Below are positions 33,117 through 45,480 of a DNA stretch of 64,000 bases, piece by piece (within the stretch, counting starts at the first letter, position 1; the number at the start of each line of letters is the position of its first letter). The notes beneath the pieces are model-generated. The model saw nothing but the letters and a program-made list of their open reading frames with translations, ran no database searches and was not told where the DNA came from. A program made the position numbers and the translations under genes. This DNA is from Struthio camelus (taxonomy: Eukaryota > Chordata > Aves > Struthioniformes > Struthionidae): positions 79,730,641 to 79,794,640 of the forward strand of contig NC_090946.1 of assembly GCF_040807025.1 (NCBI RefSeq), given 5' to 3'.

Positions 33117-33990
33117 GAAGACATTCAGCAAGCTTTGTTCCAGTTAAGTGCATGCAAAAGCCACAAAACATGGATTCTTTCCAACAAGAACCTGTTAACG
33201 AAGACTAAATATGGAATCTGATGATCGCATTTGCATTAGAAAAATGACTCCCCTCTTTTTAAAATATTTCCACATTTTATACCTGTGGAAAGACTGTTTT
33301 CTTATATTTTACTGGGACGATGAAATTAAAGAGAATTAAATGTAAATTAATATAAAAATTACTGGATTTTGAAAAGTTTTGAATTTGCACTCCCTAAGGA
33401 ACAGCCATAATCTCCAAGTAGCTATTCATTAGTATCCTTATATACTAGGATTTTTTCTTTTTTAACTGGGCTATATAGTGCTTCATTTGGACTTGCAACT
33501 CCCCATCTAACTGTAAATCAGCTGTAGCTGTCAAGTGCTTGAGAAGGACTGAAAGCTTTGCTTATTTTACCTGTAGGTGACTTCAGTCTTAGAGGTGAAT
33601 ACATGGACACAATTGCAAAAAATAGTATTTCTATTTTTTACTTTGCTTTTTTTTATTTCTGTATGGTTAAACTTTTCCTGTATGTGCATGACTGAGAGAT
33701 TTCCTGTGTGTTCACCAAACATTAGCCTTGTTTTAATTTCAAGCATATGTCATTGGGATAGGAGAAGATGAATTGTCCATGAAGGAATGAATTTAGGTGA
33801 TTTTTTTTTTTAAAATGTCTGTGCACAGTCTTATTAACAAATTCACAAATATACAACATTTATCAAGTCCGATGGTAAAAGTACTCTTGAGTTTAAGAGT
33901 AATACTACAGACCTTTTCAAAGCAGAAATTGAGATTGTGAAACTGCCCTACTGTTCCTTAGTGCAATAAATAAAAAAAAAATCAAATTCA
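33117..33990 (+). other. CNIH1: CNIH1 3' untranslated region (probable)
   Basis: AT-rich sequence from the stop codon to a candidate poly(A) signal AATAAA at 33965-33970, embedded in a TAAA-rich stretch. An earlier weaker ATTAAA-type site lies near 33325. The transcript end is inferred. Confidence 0.55.
33965..33970 (+). terminator. CNIH1: candidate poly(A) signal of CNIH1
   Basis: Canonical AATAAA about 850 bases after the stop codon, followed by AATAAA-like repeats and a T-rich stretch (TTATTTTTTATC). Confidence 0.5.
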
Positions 33991-34370
33991 GCGATGCTTA
34001 TTTTTTATCTGGTGCCTTGTTTTTAAATTGAACAGATACTTGCTGTATTTATCTGCTTATTTTATGATGTATAATTGCATTGCCTTTTAAAAACAAAATA
34101 GAATACAGAATCAAATTACGTCTGGAAAAGGGATGCTTTAATTTTTTTTTCTTTTTAGTGAATCTGCAGATAAATAGTGCATGAGGCGAGGGAAGAAAAA
34201 AGCTTCAGATAAACTGGTAATATTGCATTGTAAATTGTTACTGTGAGCAGCTGATTAATTTAGGAGTAATAATTAGGAATTTTTCCCATTTACCTAGGCT
34301 AGAGAATAATGAAATAGCTTTCCAGTTTTGCTAAAACATTTCTGAATAAACGTGACTTGTTCACTTTGGT

Positions 34371-34870
34371 ACTCTCAGATGTTAGATGCAATAAGGATCA
34401 TAAGAACAGCTATACTGGGCTAGACTAGAAATCCATGTAATCCCATACTGATGTTTTGGACTTTGGTCAGTAACAAGCGATTGAGGAAATATAATATGAA
34501 ACAGGGCAGGTACTGAATCATTTTTTTCACTGAATAGTGGGCAAACGTATTTGAAACCTACATGTTATGGATTTTGTGAGCTAGGGGTTATGTATCTTTA
34601 ACAGCCCTTGAACATCTTTTGTTCCAGTAATTTAGTTGCTCTTTTATAGCATAGGATGAAAGATACCCTGGGGCAACGAGTTCTGCAGTTGAATTTACTC
34701 AGTATGTAAAAAACCCTTACTTGAAACTTTTGCATGACTTCATTTGGTGCCTGTAAGCCCTTATTCTTGAGCCATACTGAAAAATGTCACCTTTTCATGC
34801 TGGGCATGATTGAGTAGACCTTCACCATCACTTTTCAGGGCTCAGAAGTCTGTTTAATCTCTTCTTGAAC
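34371..34870 (-). mobile_element. ancient CR1/L3-like LINE 3' end, diverged
   Basis: Read on the plus strand it resembles the reverse complement of an old sauropsid CR1-type 3' region: CATAAGAACAGCTATACTGG near 34399, a block like GCAACGAGTTCTGCAG near 34673, and TTCATTTGGTGCC near 34740. These occur in the expected order and spacing. The copy is highly diverged, with no open frame. The family name is from memory and therefore approximate. Confidence 0.55.
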
Positions 34871-37800
34871 GGAAGTCAGTGCATAGCTTTGAATATCCAA
34901 TTTCCTTTCTTAAGCTGGAGGAGATCAGAACTGTTCTCATTATACAAGCTTTGGATGCACAGTGGATTTATAGAATGGCACAGTTTTTTGCTCTCCACTT
35001 ACGAGTTTTTTTTTTTAATAACGTACTGGAAGTATCAAGCTTATTTATAGAAAATCAGCTGTGATAACTTCAAGTTCGCTTTCCTAAGTAGTAATAGATA
35101 GCTGTCAGTTATCTATAATGTATGTAACATTTTTTTTTCCTCACGTGTTTCTTCTTTGCCTTTACTGGCACTTAGTTTCACTTCCCGTTTACTGCTCGGG
35201 CATTCAGCTTTTTCTTTTTAAATTATTTTTGATTGTCCTAAACAGTTTTGCAACAGGTGCAGGCTTTAATCTCACTAAGCACATACCTCTGAAACCCTGT
35301 GAGGGACCCCTCCTCATTGGAAACTGTTTGTTTATTCTTATTGTTTAATCCCTTTTTACCAGTTGTAAATTGACAAGGGATCCCCCCCACCCCCCCCCCC
35401 ACCCCGTAATAATTTTGGTCTTTTAGCAAGACTTCTTGAAAGGCTTTTTGGAAACTCATAATATTCTTGTTGGGTCATCTTTATTTTCCTACTGCTTGCC
35501 TACTTCAGAGACCTCTGTGAGATATGACTTCAGTCTGCATAGGCAAAACTAACCAACTCTTTCTGATGTTTGTGTATTTATTGATTTGTTATGGAAATGA
35601 AACTTACTGACTTATAACCCTGACAGCTCCTTGGGTTTCTAAAACCCCCCCCCTCACTCCTTTGCTGCTCAGGCTTATTTAAACCAAAATATACACCAGA
35701 TTTACTGCTACAGTGATTTTAAAGTTCTTATGTTCCTTTACGACTCTTACGATGATGCCATTTGGCCTTTAAAGCCTTTGTTAACTGTTTTAAAACATGA
35801 ATATTTCTAATATTAGGTAATCTAATATTGAAGCAATCCCTGACTCTCCTGACTGATAAGCAAAATATTCTAAATTGGGAATTTAAGTACTTTTGTATTG
35901 GTGATTGTTGTTGGGATTTAAGTTAGCATTTCTGCTATTTGAGTGGATTCTTTGTGAAGGGTTGTCATTTTCTTCATCTTGCTGCTAGAACAAAGATGCA
36001 GTTTATGCTGGTCCTCCTTTGTTATGCCTGGGACAGTGCAACCAATGAGCTTTAATTTAAACCTATAAACTTTGGTTGTACAGCTCAGTTCACCAAAACC
36101 ACATAGCCTCTTCAGCTATGGTGTGGCTTACTTGCTTTGTTGTGCTGGAAGGGTAGAAAAAAGGGATCTAAGTTGATGTCAAAAGGAAATACATTGATTT
36201 AGTTCTGAAATAATCAGAATAATTTTATATCTGCCTAGATAAATCAGAAAAATTACCTCCAAATGAGAGAGGAAAATTCAGTGGCTTTGCAGTCTGAAGT
36301 GAAAAACAAACAGCTTTTAAGGTGGGGCTGTTTTTGTTTTCATAAGAATGTTTTCCAGCTATTGTCATGACAATACTTCAGTCTGAAGTAGTTTACAGCT
36401 TCTCAGAACTGTCTGAAAGTGGAGCCTTACTAATTTGCAAGAGCTCTGGTGCTCTTTAAAAGAAATAAAAGCTATCTATCTATCTTATTTTTTCTTCAGA
36501 ATAGTTTAAAAAAACAAACTTCCTTGCTGTGCACTTGTCAACATGGTACCTTCCATAGTCTTAGATGAAATCTAACAGCATTTACTGAGTTCAAACTGAT
36601 ACCCTCTTCTGAAAACCACATCCAGCTATGGAATAGCCTTTTCCAAAAAGGCTCAGCAAAGTAGTTGCAACATTTGCATTGTCCTGTGGATTAGCAAATT
36701 CAGACCCTCACGCTGCATTAATGAGGTGTCTTTACTTGAAAGTTAGGGTTTTGAGAAAGCAGTGTCTCTGCCCTGTCCACTCATCTGCAGAGAAAAAAAG
36801 ACTTCTTATGTAGTGGGGAGCAGGGGGGAACACAGAAAGGCTTTACACATCTAACTTAAAGAGGATCCCATATTTGCTTGCATCTGAATGTTCCTGAACA
36901 TTGCTTGCTAGTGCAGGTCTACCAGTGAACTTAAATTAAAAACCAATGCCAGAACCAAAATACTTAGTTTGAGTCTGTGCTGCCTACTGTGGAATACCTG
37001 AGAACTTAAGTAATCTAATTTAAAAGGTCTTTAAACTGTCAAAACGTTGGAGAGAGAGGTCAGAAGTGCAAGTTAAAAAAGTCCTATGAGAACATAGTAT
37101 CTTGAATTGTGATGACTGCCAAATACAGTCCTTAAGAGAATGCTGTTTAGAAACTCTTAGCACTGCTCTTTTTCAAAAGGTTAGCTTCTACCAGTACAAA
37201 ACCCACATACTAATTTTTGTGTGAACTATCATCTAGGCACAGTGATTTGAGCCTCGGACCAGAACCGTACATATGAACAGGCCTTCTGCAAGCAACTGAT
37301 GCAGGTGTATGTATAATGCATATCTAGAGCATCAGTCCTTCTGCATTCAAAATGTAGCTCTGGTAGTAACTAATTTTTTGGAGCTTAAGGAGGTAGATGA
37401 TGGAAAAAACAAGTAACGCTGCAATATCAGCAAGCTTCCTGCTCAGCCATTTTTAAAAGCCAACTGATGTATACTTAGTCCTTGCAATTGCAGGTATTCA
37501 GATACTAAGCCCTGAAGAGGGAGCCATGTACTCTTTTGTTTTTCTGTTTAAGTGTTGGAAGTAATATCAGGGAAAGGGCAATGCACATAGAAATTATTCT
37601 AAGTACTCTAGGTAAATGAGCCCAGGCTGTGTTAAGCTGGAAGAGTTCCTACCAGCTGTGTTAGAAAATGACATTAGGTAACACCTAGTTAAACTAATTA
37701 TATTTAATCTGTTTAAAAAAAAAAAAAAACACACTCCTTTACACATGCATTCAAGTGTCTCTGTTCAAATGAGGGATTAAGGCTATGGAAAAAAAAAAAT

Positions 37801-37920
37801 CTTATAAGGCTAACAAAGCAGAGTTCAACTCAAAACTGCTAGTCCGGTAGTAGTGAGTGTCCTGTCATAATTTGCAACTTGAAACTTCATCAGAACACCC
37901 TGTAATCCTCAGTGGCACTG
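34871..37920. other. intergenic, nothing recognised
   Basis: AT-rich DNA without coding signal. The only distinct item is a C-rich tract at 35382-35405 (two C runs broken by single A), whose complement could form G-quadruplexes. Confidence 0.5.
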
Positions 37921-38515
37921 CAGTGCAAAGTCTTGCACCTTTTCAGAGGACTCGGGGGTCCTGGTGGACACCAAGTTGGACATGAGCCAGCAGTGTGCCC
38001 TCATGGCAAAGATGACTAATGGTATCCTGGGTTGCATTAGGAGGAGTGTTGCCAGCAGGTCAAGGGAGGTGATCCTTCCCTTCTACTCAGCACTGGTGAG
38101 GTCACACCTGGAGCGCTGTGACCAGTTCTGGGCTCCGCAGTACAAGAGGGACATGGATTTACGCGAGTGAGCCCAATGAAGGGCCACAATGATGATTAAG
38201 GGACCGGAGCATCTCATGACGAGAGACTGAGACTGCTGGGAATATTTAGCCTGGAGAAGAGAAGCCTCAGGGGATCTTATCAATGTATGTAAATATTTGA
38301 TGTGAGGGTGTCAAGAGGAAAGGGTCAGCCTCTTCTCAGCAGCACCCAGCGATGGAGAAGAGGCAATAGGCACAAACTGAAACCCAGGAAATCCACTCAA
38401 ACACAAGAAAACGCTTTACCACAAGGGTGGTTGAACAGTGGAACACGCTGCCAGAGAAGTTAAGAGTCTCCAGCCTTAGTTGATACTTAAAATCTGACTG
38501 GACATGTCCTGCGCA
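37921..38515 (+). mobile_element. CR1 LINE fragment (end of ORF2 and 3' region)
   Basis: Translation of the plus strand gives pieces typical of the end of avian CR1 ORF2: [30 protein letters not shown] and [13 protein letters not shown], followed by the LFSLEKR-like and NVYKYL-like blocks in diverged form. The copy is 5' truncated, has several disruptions and lacks a clear terminal tail. It lies between CNIH1 and the CDKN3 remnant. Confidence 0.9.
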
Positions 38516-40808
38516 GCCTGCAGCTGCAGCATATAGTCTCTTTCTACCTTACGCACATAATCAAGCTAGTAGCTTTTTTAGTCACTGATTTGCAGTAGAA
38601 AAGCCCCATCCTGAATATGACTTAATACCCTAAGCCGTACCGTGACATTTTAGAATGAGTTCTCACTAGTTCACAAGGGGCAAGCAATCCTGGAGGAAAG
38701 CTTTCAGGCTCGACTTTCTCTTTAGTTTAAAGATATATCTGAATTTCATTCAAATTTTCCAGCTCCAGTGATGTATTTTTGTCTATGTTATCCCAGCATG
38801 ACTCTTACAGAGGAGGTAGACAGGGAGTTATGCTTCTCTTTTTCCTACACACTGGAGTAGAAAAGCCAGCCAATCAGCACTAGAAGTCTGAACCTAGCTG
38901 TGATGGAGTTAGAAACTGTTCTGTTTCCTCCCCTTTTCTGCCTTCATGCCCAATTGCTTAAAAGAGGGACAAAGTTTAAAAAAAAAAAAAAGAAATTCAG
39001 TTGCTGCTTTGACAGGCCTATCTACCTTCCATTTGCCACAGGACATCAACATAAAAAAAAAAAAAAAGTACCAGTTCAATGGCTGCAGACTCAGATGCTG
39101 TCAGTACCAAGTGATGCTAAGCATGAGATAAAACACATGTAATACTGAACTGAAGACAAGCTCATTTGACACGTAGGGCACCAGCAGAACAGTATTTTCA
39201 TGTATTTTTAAAGGCAGCGAGTATTACAGACTGCCAAATAACTGATGAAGATGCTATAAATCTTGTTATATTCCTCCTCCAACATCTTACACAGGCATCT
39301 GAAAGTCAGCAGCTGTGATGTAGCAGTGACTAACAGTTATTATAAAGGTCAGGGGTGAGGTTCTTGTCCAGGCATCTGCCACAGCCCAGGAGACAGAAAC
39401 ATACCATGCTGGTGTAAGTTTATCACAATACTGACCTTAATATTGCAGCTTTTATAGCTAGAGCCACAGGTAGGTTCTCTTGCAAAACACGTATATAACT
39501 GTATTGTTGAAAAAGCATAAATCAATCAGGTTTGTATTGACTGCTATATACTTTCAGAACAAACACTACCCATTTTAGAAAGCTATTCGATCCCTCGGGA
39601 TGAAAATTGTATCCTCCAGTCTGTGTACTTGTTCTTCTTGCGCTTACTGCAAATCCTCTGGTATTTTTCACCATCACACATAGGTTAGATGGATCTTGGC
39701 TAGGATCCTATAGTTCCTCGTAAAGGACACACATGAGCTCAAGGTAATTCAAAACATGGTCCACAGCAGGTGGGAGTTTCAGCTTAAAATTCAAAGCTGC
39801 TTTCTTTGGGTCAAACAGAGTATTACTCTCTCCATAATGAGTCCATGACGCAGAATACTGCCTTTAGTTCACGTAATGAGGCACAACAGTTTGCTTTGTG
39901 ATAAGAGCTCTTAGGTCAACCCATACATCACTTGGGGTATTAACACATAGCGTAAATCAGTGGAGGTTGACATCATCCACCTCAAGTGGCGGTGAAGGGT
40001 TCCCCATTATAGTTTTCATATCTTCCTCTCCTTCAGCCAGCGATGCAAGCTGCTCCCCACCTGCCCTCTCAGTTTGTGGAAGACTACATTTTCAACAATT
40101 AGTTTAAACAAGACTTAAGAGAGCATCTAAAGAGGCCTAGAGCTAGCAAAGAGTCAGCCTTTAGGCAACCCTTTCTCCTAGGAACTACGCTCTTGTAAAC
40201 TGATTCAACGACCAGCTCCTCTTTCTGGTACGCACAGCTGTTTAAAAAGCATGTCTAGGACTCACGTCAACAGACGTGTGTATGCAGAGTAGCTTTAAAT
40301 ATAAATAAATTATTCAGTAAATTATGCCTTCCTCTAAATAAGTTTTACTACCAGTGCTGGGGACACTTCTTAAGGGAAGATGCTGGTATACTGATGTGAC
40401 AGCTGCAGAGGATGAACACGTCTAGCTGGGTTAGAAGAACGAAACAAAACTAAGCAGAAAAAAAATCAAGCAGATGACCAAGCTGTGAGGTAAGAGTGTG
40501 GGCAACAGAGAATGTGACAATAGTTTAGTGAGTTAGGAGCAGGGATAAGGAGGAGAAAGCTGCAAGTTACTAGTGATGGTGAAAGACAGACAAGGAGAAA
40601 AGCTGCTGAATTCAGCATATGCAGACCAAGACTGAGTTAACACGAAAGCAATGAGCTAGAAGCAGCTCACATCCAATAGAGGAGGAAGGGCACCAGCTAT
40701 GGAGCATCTGAGAAAAACAAAAGGATCTCTTTCTGAAGGAAGGGAAGGGACTGCTTGAATTCTCTGCTCCTGTTTCAACACACGTATAACTTGCTTCAGC
40801 TTCATCAC
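38516..40808. other. intergenic, nothing firmly recognised
   Basis: Two A-runs (38976-38990 and 39053-39066) and AT-rich DNA. The minus strand at about 39.70-40.06 kb holds a frame with only two stops over some 120 codons (pieces such as FDPKKAALNFKLKLPPAV) that I cannot match to a protein and that could be chance. The last CDKN3 exon should lie around here but was not found with confidence. Confidence 0.4.
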
Positions 40809-43800
40809 CTTGATCATAGGTATTGCCCAAAATTCTCTTAAGTCTCTGAGACCGTCTATTGCCTGCTGGGGTGCTAATGCACCCAAAAGTTGAAGCACGA
40901 GACATGAAGCTGCTGTAAAGAAAGGTATGCAAGCAAGCTTTCTCCTGAACACCTCCTGCTGTGCACAGCGCCTCTTCTGCATAGTAACAGCTTTGTTCCA
41001 AGCAAACCACTCCAGCACAATTCAACCTCATCACATCACAGTTCACAAATCTGTTACAACTTGTATTACATACTGTTTGATGGGTCTGGCCTCATGTCCC
41101 TGTTGCCCCCTGCCACAGCCTGCAGGCTTTAGAAACAGGTGAAAACCCTCTCTGCTTTCCCCCCGCCACCCTTCCATAGCAGCACTTGGGAGGCAAATTC
41201 TAAAGTCTTTCCAAGAACGAGCCCCAGAACACCCAGTCAAGTCCTTTTGCGTCTTCTGACTGCATTTACCTTTTGGCAACATCACCACCTCTTCCTTCTA
41301 GGGCACATGCAAGGACTGATGCCCCTTGAAGGGAAGGCATTAAGCTGAGCAATAGGTTCATCTTCTGCTTCTCTAGAGAGTGCGTCCGGGGAAGAGGACA
41401 AAGTGCAATCCCATCAGTCAGAGGAGACTAAAGTTTGCAGTGAAAGTGGACAAGGAGTCAGAAACAGTGAGGGATAACTTCCTGTCAGCTTCACTGAAAG
41501 CCTGACCCTCCATCCTCTCACCTATATACTCAAGAGCTATACCGTGACATACTTCTGTTACTCACAACAAACAGCCTCTACAGAGGCAGTTATTGCTACT
41601 ATCATTTGATTGCATCCTTCTCTAGAAATGGGTCCAAAAATATTAACTAGCCTGCTAACTGTAGTGGCAGTCTCCATTGTAAGCACATTTAACCTTCAAC
41701 TAGATTTTAGCTCCTTCAGACAGTGCTGCCTCATGAAACTGGGTTTGTAAAACGCGCTAGTTAATCAGGCACTGAGAAGGGTAAGGCAACTGCTTCCTGA
41801 GACATGAGCATCCAAGGCCACCGTAACAGCTGAAAGAACGAATATTTGTTTTTAAACAAGCTTTGATAAGCTGTAATACCCAGAACTTTACACCTTAACA
41901 TGAAAATGCAAGGACACAATTATTGTCTTAACGTAACCAAGAGGAGCAGCGATACAAGACAGTTAGAATTTCGACAGCAATACCTACAAGGCTATCTCCC
42001 TTTCATTCTTCAGACCCTCACTAACCAGTGTCTTTCAAGAGAACCCGCAACTTTTAAGCTCCCCTTCCTGCGTGAAAATGGAGCGAAAGGCACAGGAGAA
42101 AAGGCCATGAGGAGGGACAGACCTTGATATTCTTTAAATCTTACTCTAGATTAAGGCTTCAATAACAAATGTGAGCTAACGATTGCTGCAAGCTTCTGCA
42201 TCAGCAGGAAACCTCAGGATTTCAGTGGAGATCTGTGCAGGGAGCTGTCAGCAGGAACACTCAAAGCATACAGATCAGAGAAAGCTCTCTCCCTCTGCCA
42301 TGAGCTCAGCTATAATGATGTCTAAAGAAACAGCTTTAAAACAGTTCAAGACTGAAGTCTGCACTGCTAGAACCCACTGAGGCCCAGAGATACATTATCC
42401 TCCGACAACATCTGCTTTAGCTTACAACTCATGTCATATATGACATCATCCAACTAGACTAGCAGCAAGGAGTCATGCCGTGCCATTCAACACACATTTT
42501 CAAGGGTTTGCTGGACAGAGCAAGAAAAGAAAAAAAAAGGAAGATTCAGATCGTACAAAGGACAAGTTAGCTCCAAAAGATGCATGAGGCGAAAGAAGCA
42601 GCTTTCCACAGCTTGAGTTAGTCCTAAAGAACCTGATTGTTATTTTATAGGATTACACTGCAACTTGTCATACACACAGGGAAAAGCTTTTATCTTTATA
42701 GGAACATGTGGTGAAAGGGAGGCAACTAAAACCTGGTGTATTACTGTTTTCTGATTGCTTTCCAGGCAGCTTTTTAGCTCTTCCAGTTTTGCAATGCTTG
42801 GCAGTGTCAGGAGCATCTCTATCACAAATCAGACAGTGGTGCACAAAGATCCTATACTGTTGGTAGGGGACCGTAAGGTTACGTACTCGGTACTTTTAAC
42901 AGTTCTCCTCTGGTACAAAGCACAAATATATCCTGTGTCCCATAGTTCTTTAGTTTCTCTGCCAACAGATTAAGACGCTTACAAATAAAAAAAAGCCTAT
43001 CAAGCTTAAGGATAAACAGAGCTAAGCTATTAACTAAGCTACTTGGTTGAGACAGCAGGAGTCAACAATTTTGCTCTGAGCAGCATTTACTTCTCCTGAA
43101 ATGTTCCGGTATGTGCCTTCAGGTAACCTTGAGAGGAATTTTCTCATGGGAAAAGGAAGTTACAGGTTTGTAACTCATGCTGGTCCTAGCTGTTTTGAAA
43201 ATGCCCTCTCCTGCACATGGCTTAGCAAAGCTCCTAGTTATTGTGAAAGATACACAGATGCCTATGTGGCTCCAGCCTGAAAAATCCCTGACTACCTACT
43301 GTAGTAGCTGGTAGAGAAGCCACATAGAAAGTGGTTTTGCAAGAGACAGCCAGTATTTTAACAACAGTTGTAATATGATGTTTGCTGTATCTCCAAGCGC
43401 AAGGCTATCAAAGCTTAGATAGACATACCTTATCAGATATCCCTCCAGGAAAACTTTTTACAAGAACTGCTCTGCATTTTCACATCATTACATGTATAGA
43501 GGGGAACAAAATCTCCCCCCCAAAACAACAGAAAACCCCACAAAACCTACTGTAAAAGTATTAATATGAACACAACAGCACCACTTCTCAAAGTCAAACC
43601 CTGTTTTAGATACCTCCCATCTGTATCTTTAGGCCCAAGTTAGACAAACAGCAACTCCAGCAGTCTTCAGACTAAGCTGAGATAAGCCTCTAGCCTGTAA
43701 GTAGTAACTTATGCTTTCAATTTACCCACGTGTTTTTCCTTACTCATTACCTGGAAACGAGAGGCAGTTATATGCTGATGAGATATGAGACTCACCTATA

Positions 43801-43833
43801 CCATTCCGAAGATTTCTTCTAACATCCTTAAAC
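40809..43833 (-). pseudogene. CDKN3: CDKN3 remnant (three exons, frameshifted)
   Basis: Diverged exons of the dual-specificity phosphatase that dephosphorylates CDK2. Minus-strand exons: 43833-43796 (FKDVRRNLRNGI, human FKDVRRNVQKDT), 42958-42733 (YGTQDIFVLCTRGEL, then NLTVPYQQYRIFVHH and EELKSCLESNQKTVIH) and 40912-40809 (ASCLVLQLLG then PQQAIDGLRDLREFWAIPMIK). Splice sites and phases still fit between the first two and around the third. The 226-bp exon is broken. One extra A in the run at 42894-42897 puts the human-like frame out by one, and about 42785-42791 lacks two bases relative to human, so the net frame is lost. The phosphatase loop HCYGGLGRS is not found: TVIH is followed by CAG and GTTTTAG. 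N-terminal exons and the last exon were not located. Position and strand fit the human gene order. A host gene apparently dead in this lineage; an assembly error is possible but would need two events plus loss of the motif. Confidence 0.8.
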
Positions 43834-43900
43834 CTGCAACAGAATTAAGAATCAAGTTTACCATTCCAGGTGAGTGACATTTAAGGAATGACCATTAAAA

Positions 43901-43904
43901 GTGC

Positions 43905-43943
<39 letters not shown>
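43901..43943. repeat. (GT)n microsatellite
   Basis: About 20 GT units, starting and ending with GTGC/GCGTG variants. It lies just upstream (transcription sense) of the CDKN3 remnant exon at 43796-43833. Confidence 0.95.
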
Positions 43944-45480
43944 AAACAAGCATACAAAAAAGGTAAAAACCCCAGACTTCACCATACATACCCACTACAC
44001 GCTGATAGACAATAACATTCTTAACTACAAATAGTTTACTAGTCCAAAGGACAGTTTAAACATCATTATCTGCTTAATACTATAATGTGACAGGATTAAA
44101 AAAAATTGCCTGATGCTTTAAGCTGTTATGCATTTTTCAAATGCAAAGTTTTGGATTTTATAAACTGGGTCACATTTAAAACAAATAAAGGACTGGCTAA
44201 AGAGCACCAAGAGTTGTATAGCTGACTGGCAGGAAAGTCAGTTTCCCATTTTGTAACTCTCAGCACAAATCACATTCAAAAATCCTCCTTACTATTCAAT
44301 TGTCAGCATATCGCAACTTCATTTCTTCCTAACCTCATGCTACCAGGGCATTTTTGTAACTCCTACAGAAATGCTATGCTATTGAAATTCACAGGTATTG
44401 TTTGGTTTGTGACATGTAATTGCTCAAAATATTTGCACTGCGTCCTCCCTCTCCCTCCTCCACACCACTTGGTACCCCACAGGCACACCGTCATTATGCT
44501 TGCTTTGGCTACAGTTGGAGTTGTGCATACCTTGAAAACACTCACTCCCTTCTGAAAGCACAGGATCAAAACACTGCAAACCAACAGCTGTATCGGTGGA
44601 GCCTTGACCAGCTTTTTAGTGTGGTATTAATCCCAACCTTCCGTTTCTCAGACCTGGCTAATGAAAGTTGAGTAAGTTCTTTATCTAAAGCAGGGAAAGC
44701 TCATGCCGTCACTAGCAGCAGTTCTTATACTACTTTTGGGACCACAGCAGACTCACCATGGTTGCAGTTTTGGCAGTCAGAAATACAGTAAAGTGTATGC
44801 TTTCATTTTTGTATTACGGCAATGATAAGTAAACACTAGTGCAACCCGGATGGCTGGGAGAGTGCAGTACAGAAATACCAATACAGATACTGACTGTAAT
44901 TTCAGCCTGCTATTCCGTGTAAGGGAATCATTTACCAGAGCGGTCTTGTCTCACTTATGTTGTCGCTTGTTACGAACAGTAAATTAAGTTAAAAAGCCAA
45001 ATATTTAAACTGACATGAAAGGACAGTAATTATTCTCTTACCACTCTGTCAGATGATTGCACATCAAGACATCCTCTAGATCAGCCTTGGTATTTCTGAA
45101 ACATTTTTTCCAGGTGTAAGTTACAAGACAAGTCACTCCACTAAGTAAACAGAAGAAGTATTTTGGGGGTACAAGGTATTACCACTCTTGAGCTTCAAAC
45201 ATGCCTGAAAATTTCAGTGAATACTACTTATCTGGAAGGGAACATAGTCCCAGGCACTTAGAAGAGCGGACAGGAATTAAAGATAACCTAGCAAGAAAGA
45301 AAAACAAACAAAACAAACCCCCAAACCAGAATGAACATTTAAATCGTTTGAAAATAAAGAACTAAGTACTAGACAGTCATTTTCAAGGAAAATGAGAAGA
45401 GTTATCTATCTATAATTCAATTTTAGGAATCAAGCTTTTGTCACAAAGTATTCTAGTACTATTTCTACAAAAAACAAAGA
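43944..45480. other. non-coding, presumed CDKN3 intron
   Basis: AT-rich sequence between the first identified CDKN3 remnant exon and the CR1 insertion. I searched the minus strand for the expected N-terminal segment (like SWLSLSRVNCSQFLG) and did not see it. Confidence 0.4.

Noticed and set aside
40050-40110. Possible last exon of CDKN3 (weak similarity to the YNYLHEFRDKL region)
   Set aside because: Only a gapped nucleotide resemblance, no acceptor site and stops in every frame nearby; too weak to call.
40920-41038. Possible CDKN3 catalytic loop before the third remnant exon (CYYAEEALC)
   Set aside because: Only Cys-Tyr matches, there is no Gly-rich loop or Arg, and it lies in the intron before a good acceptor.
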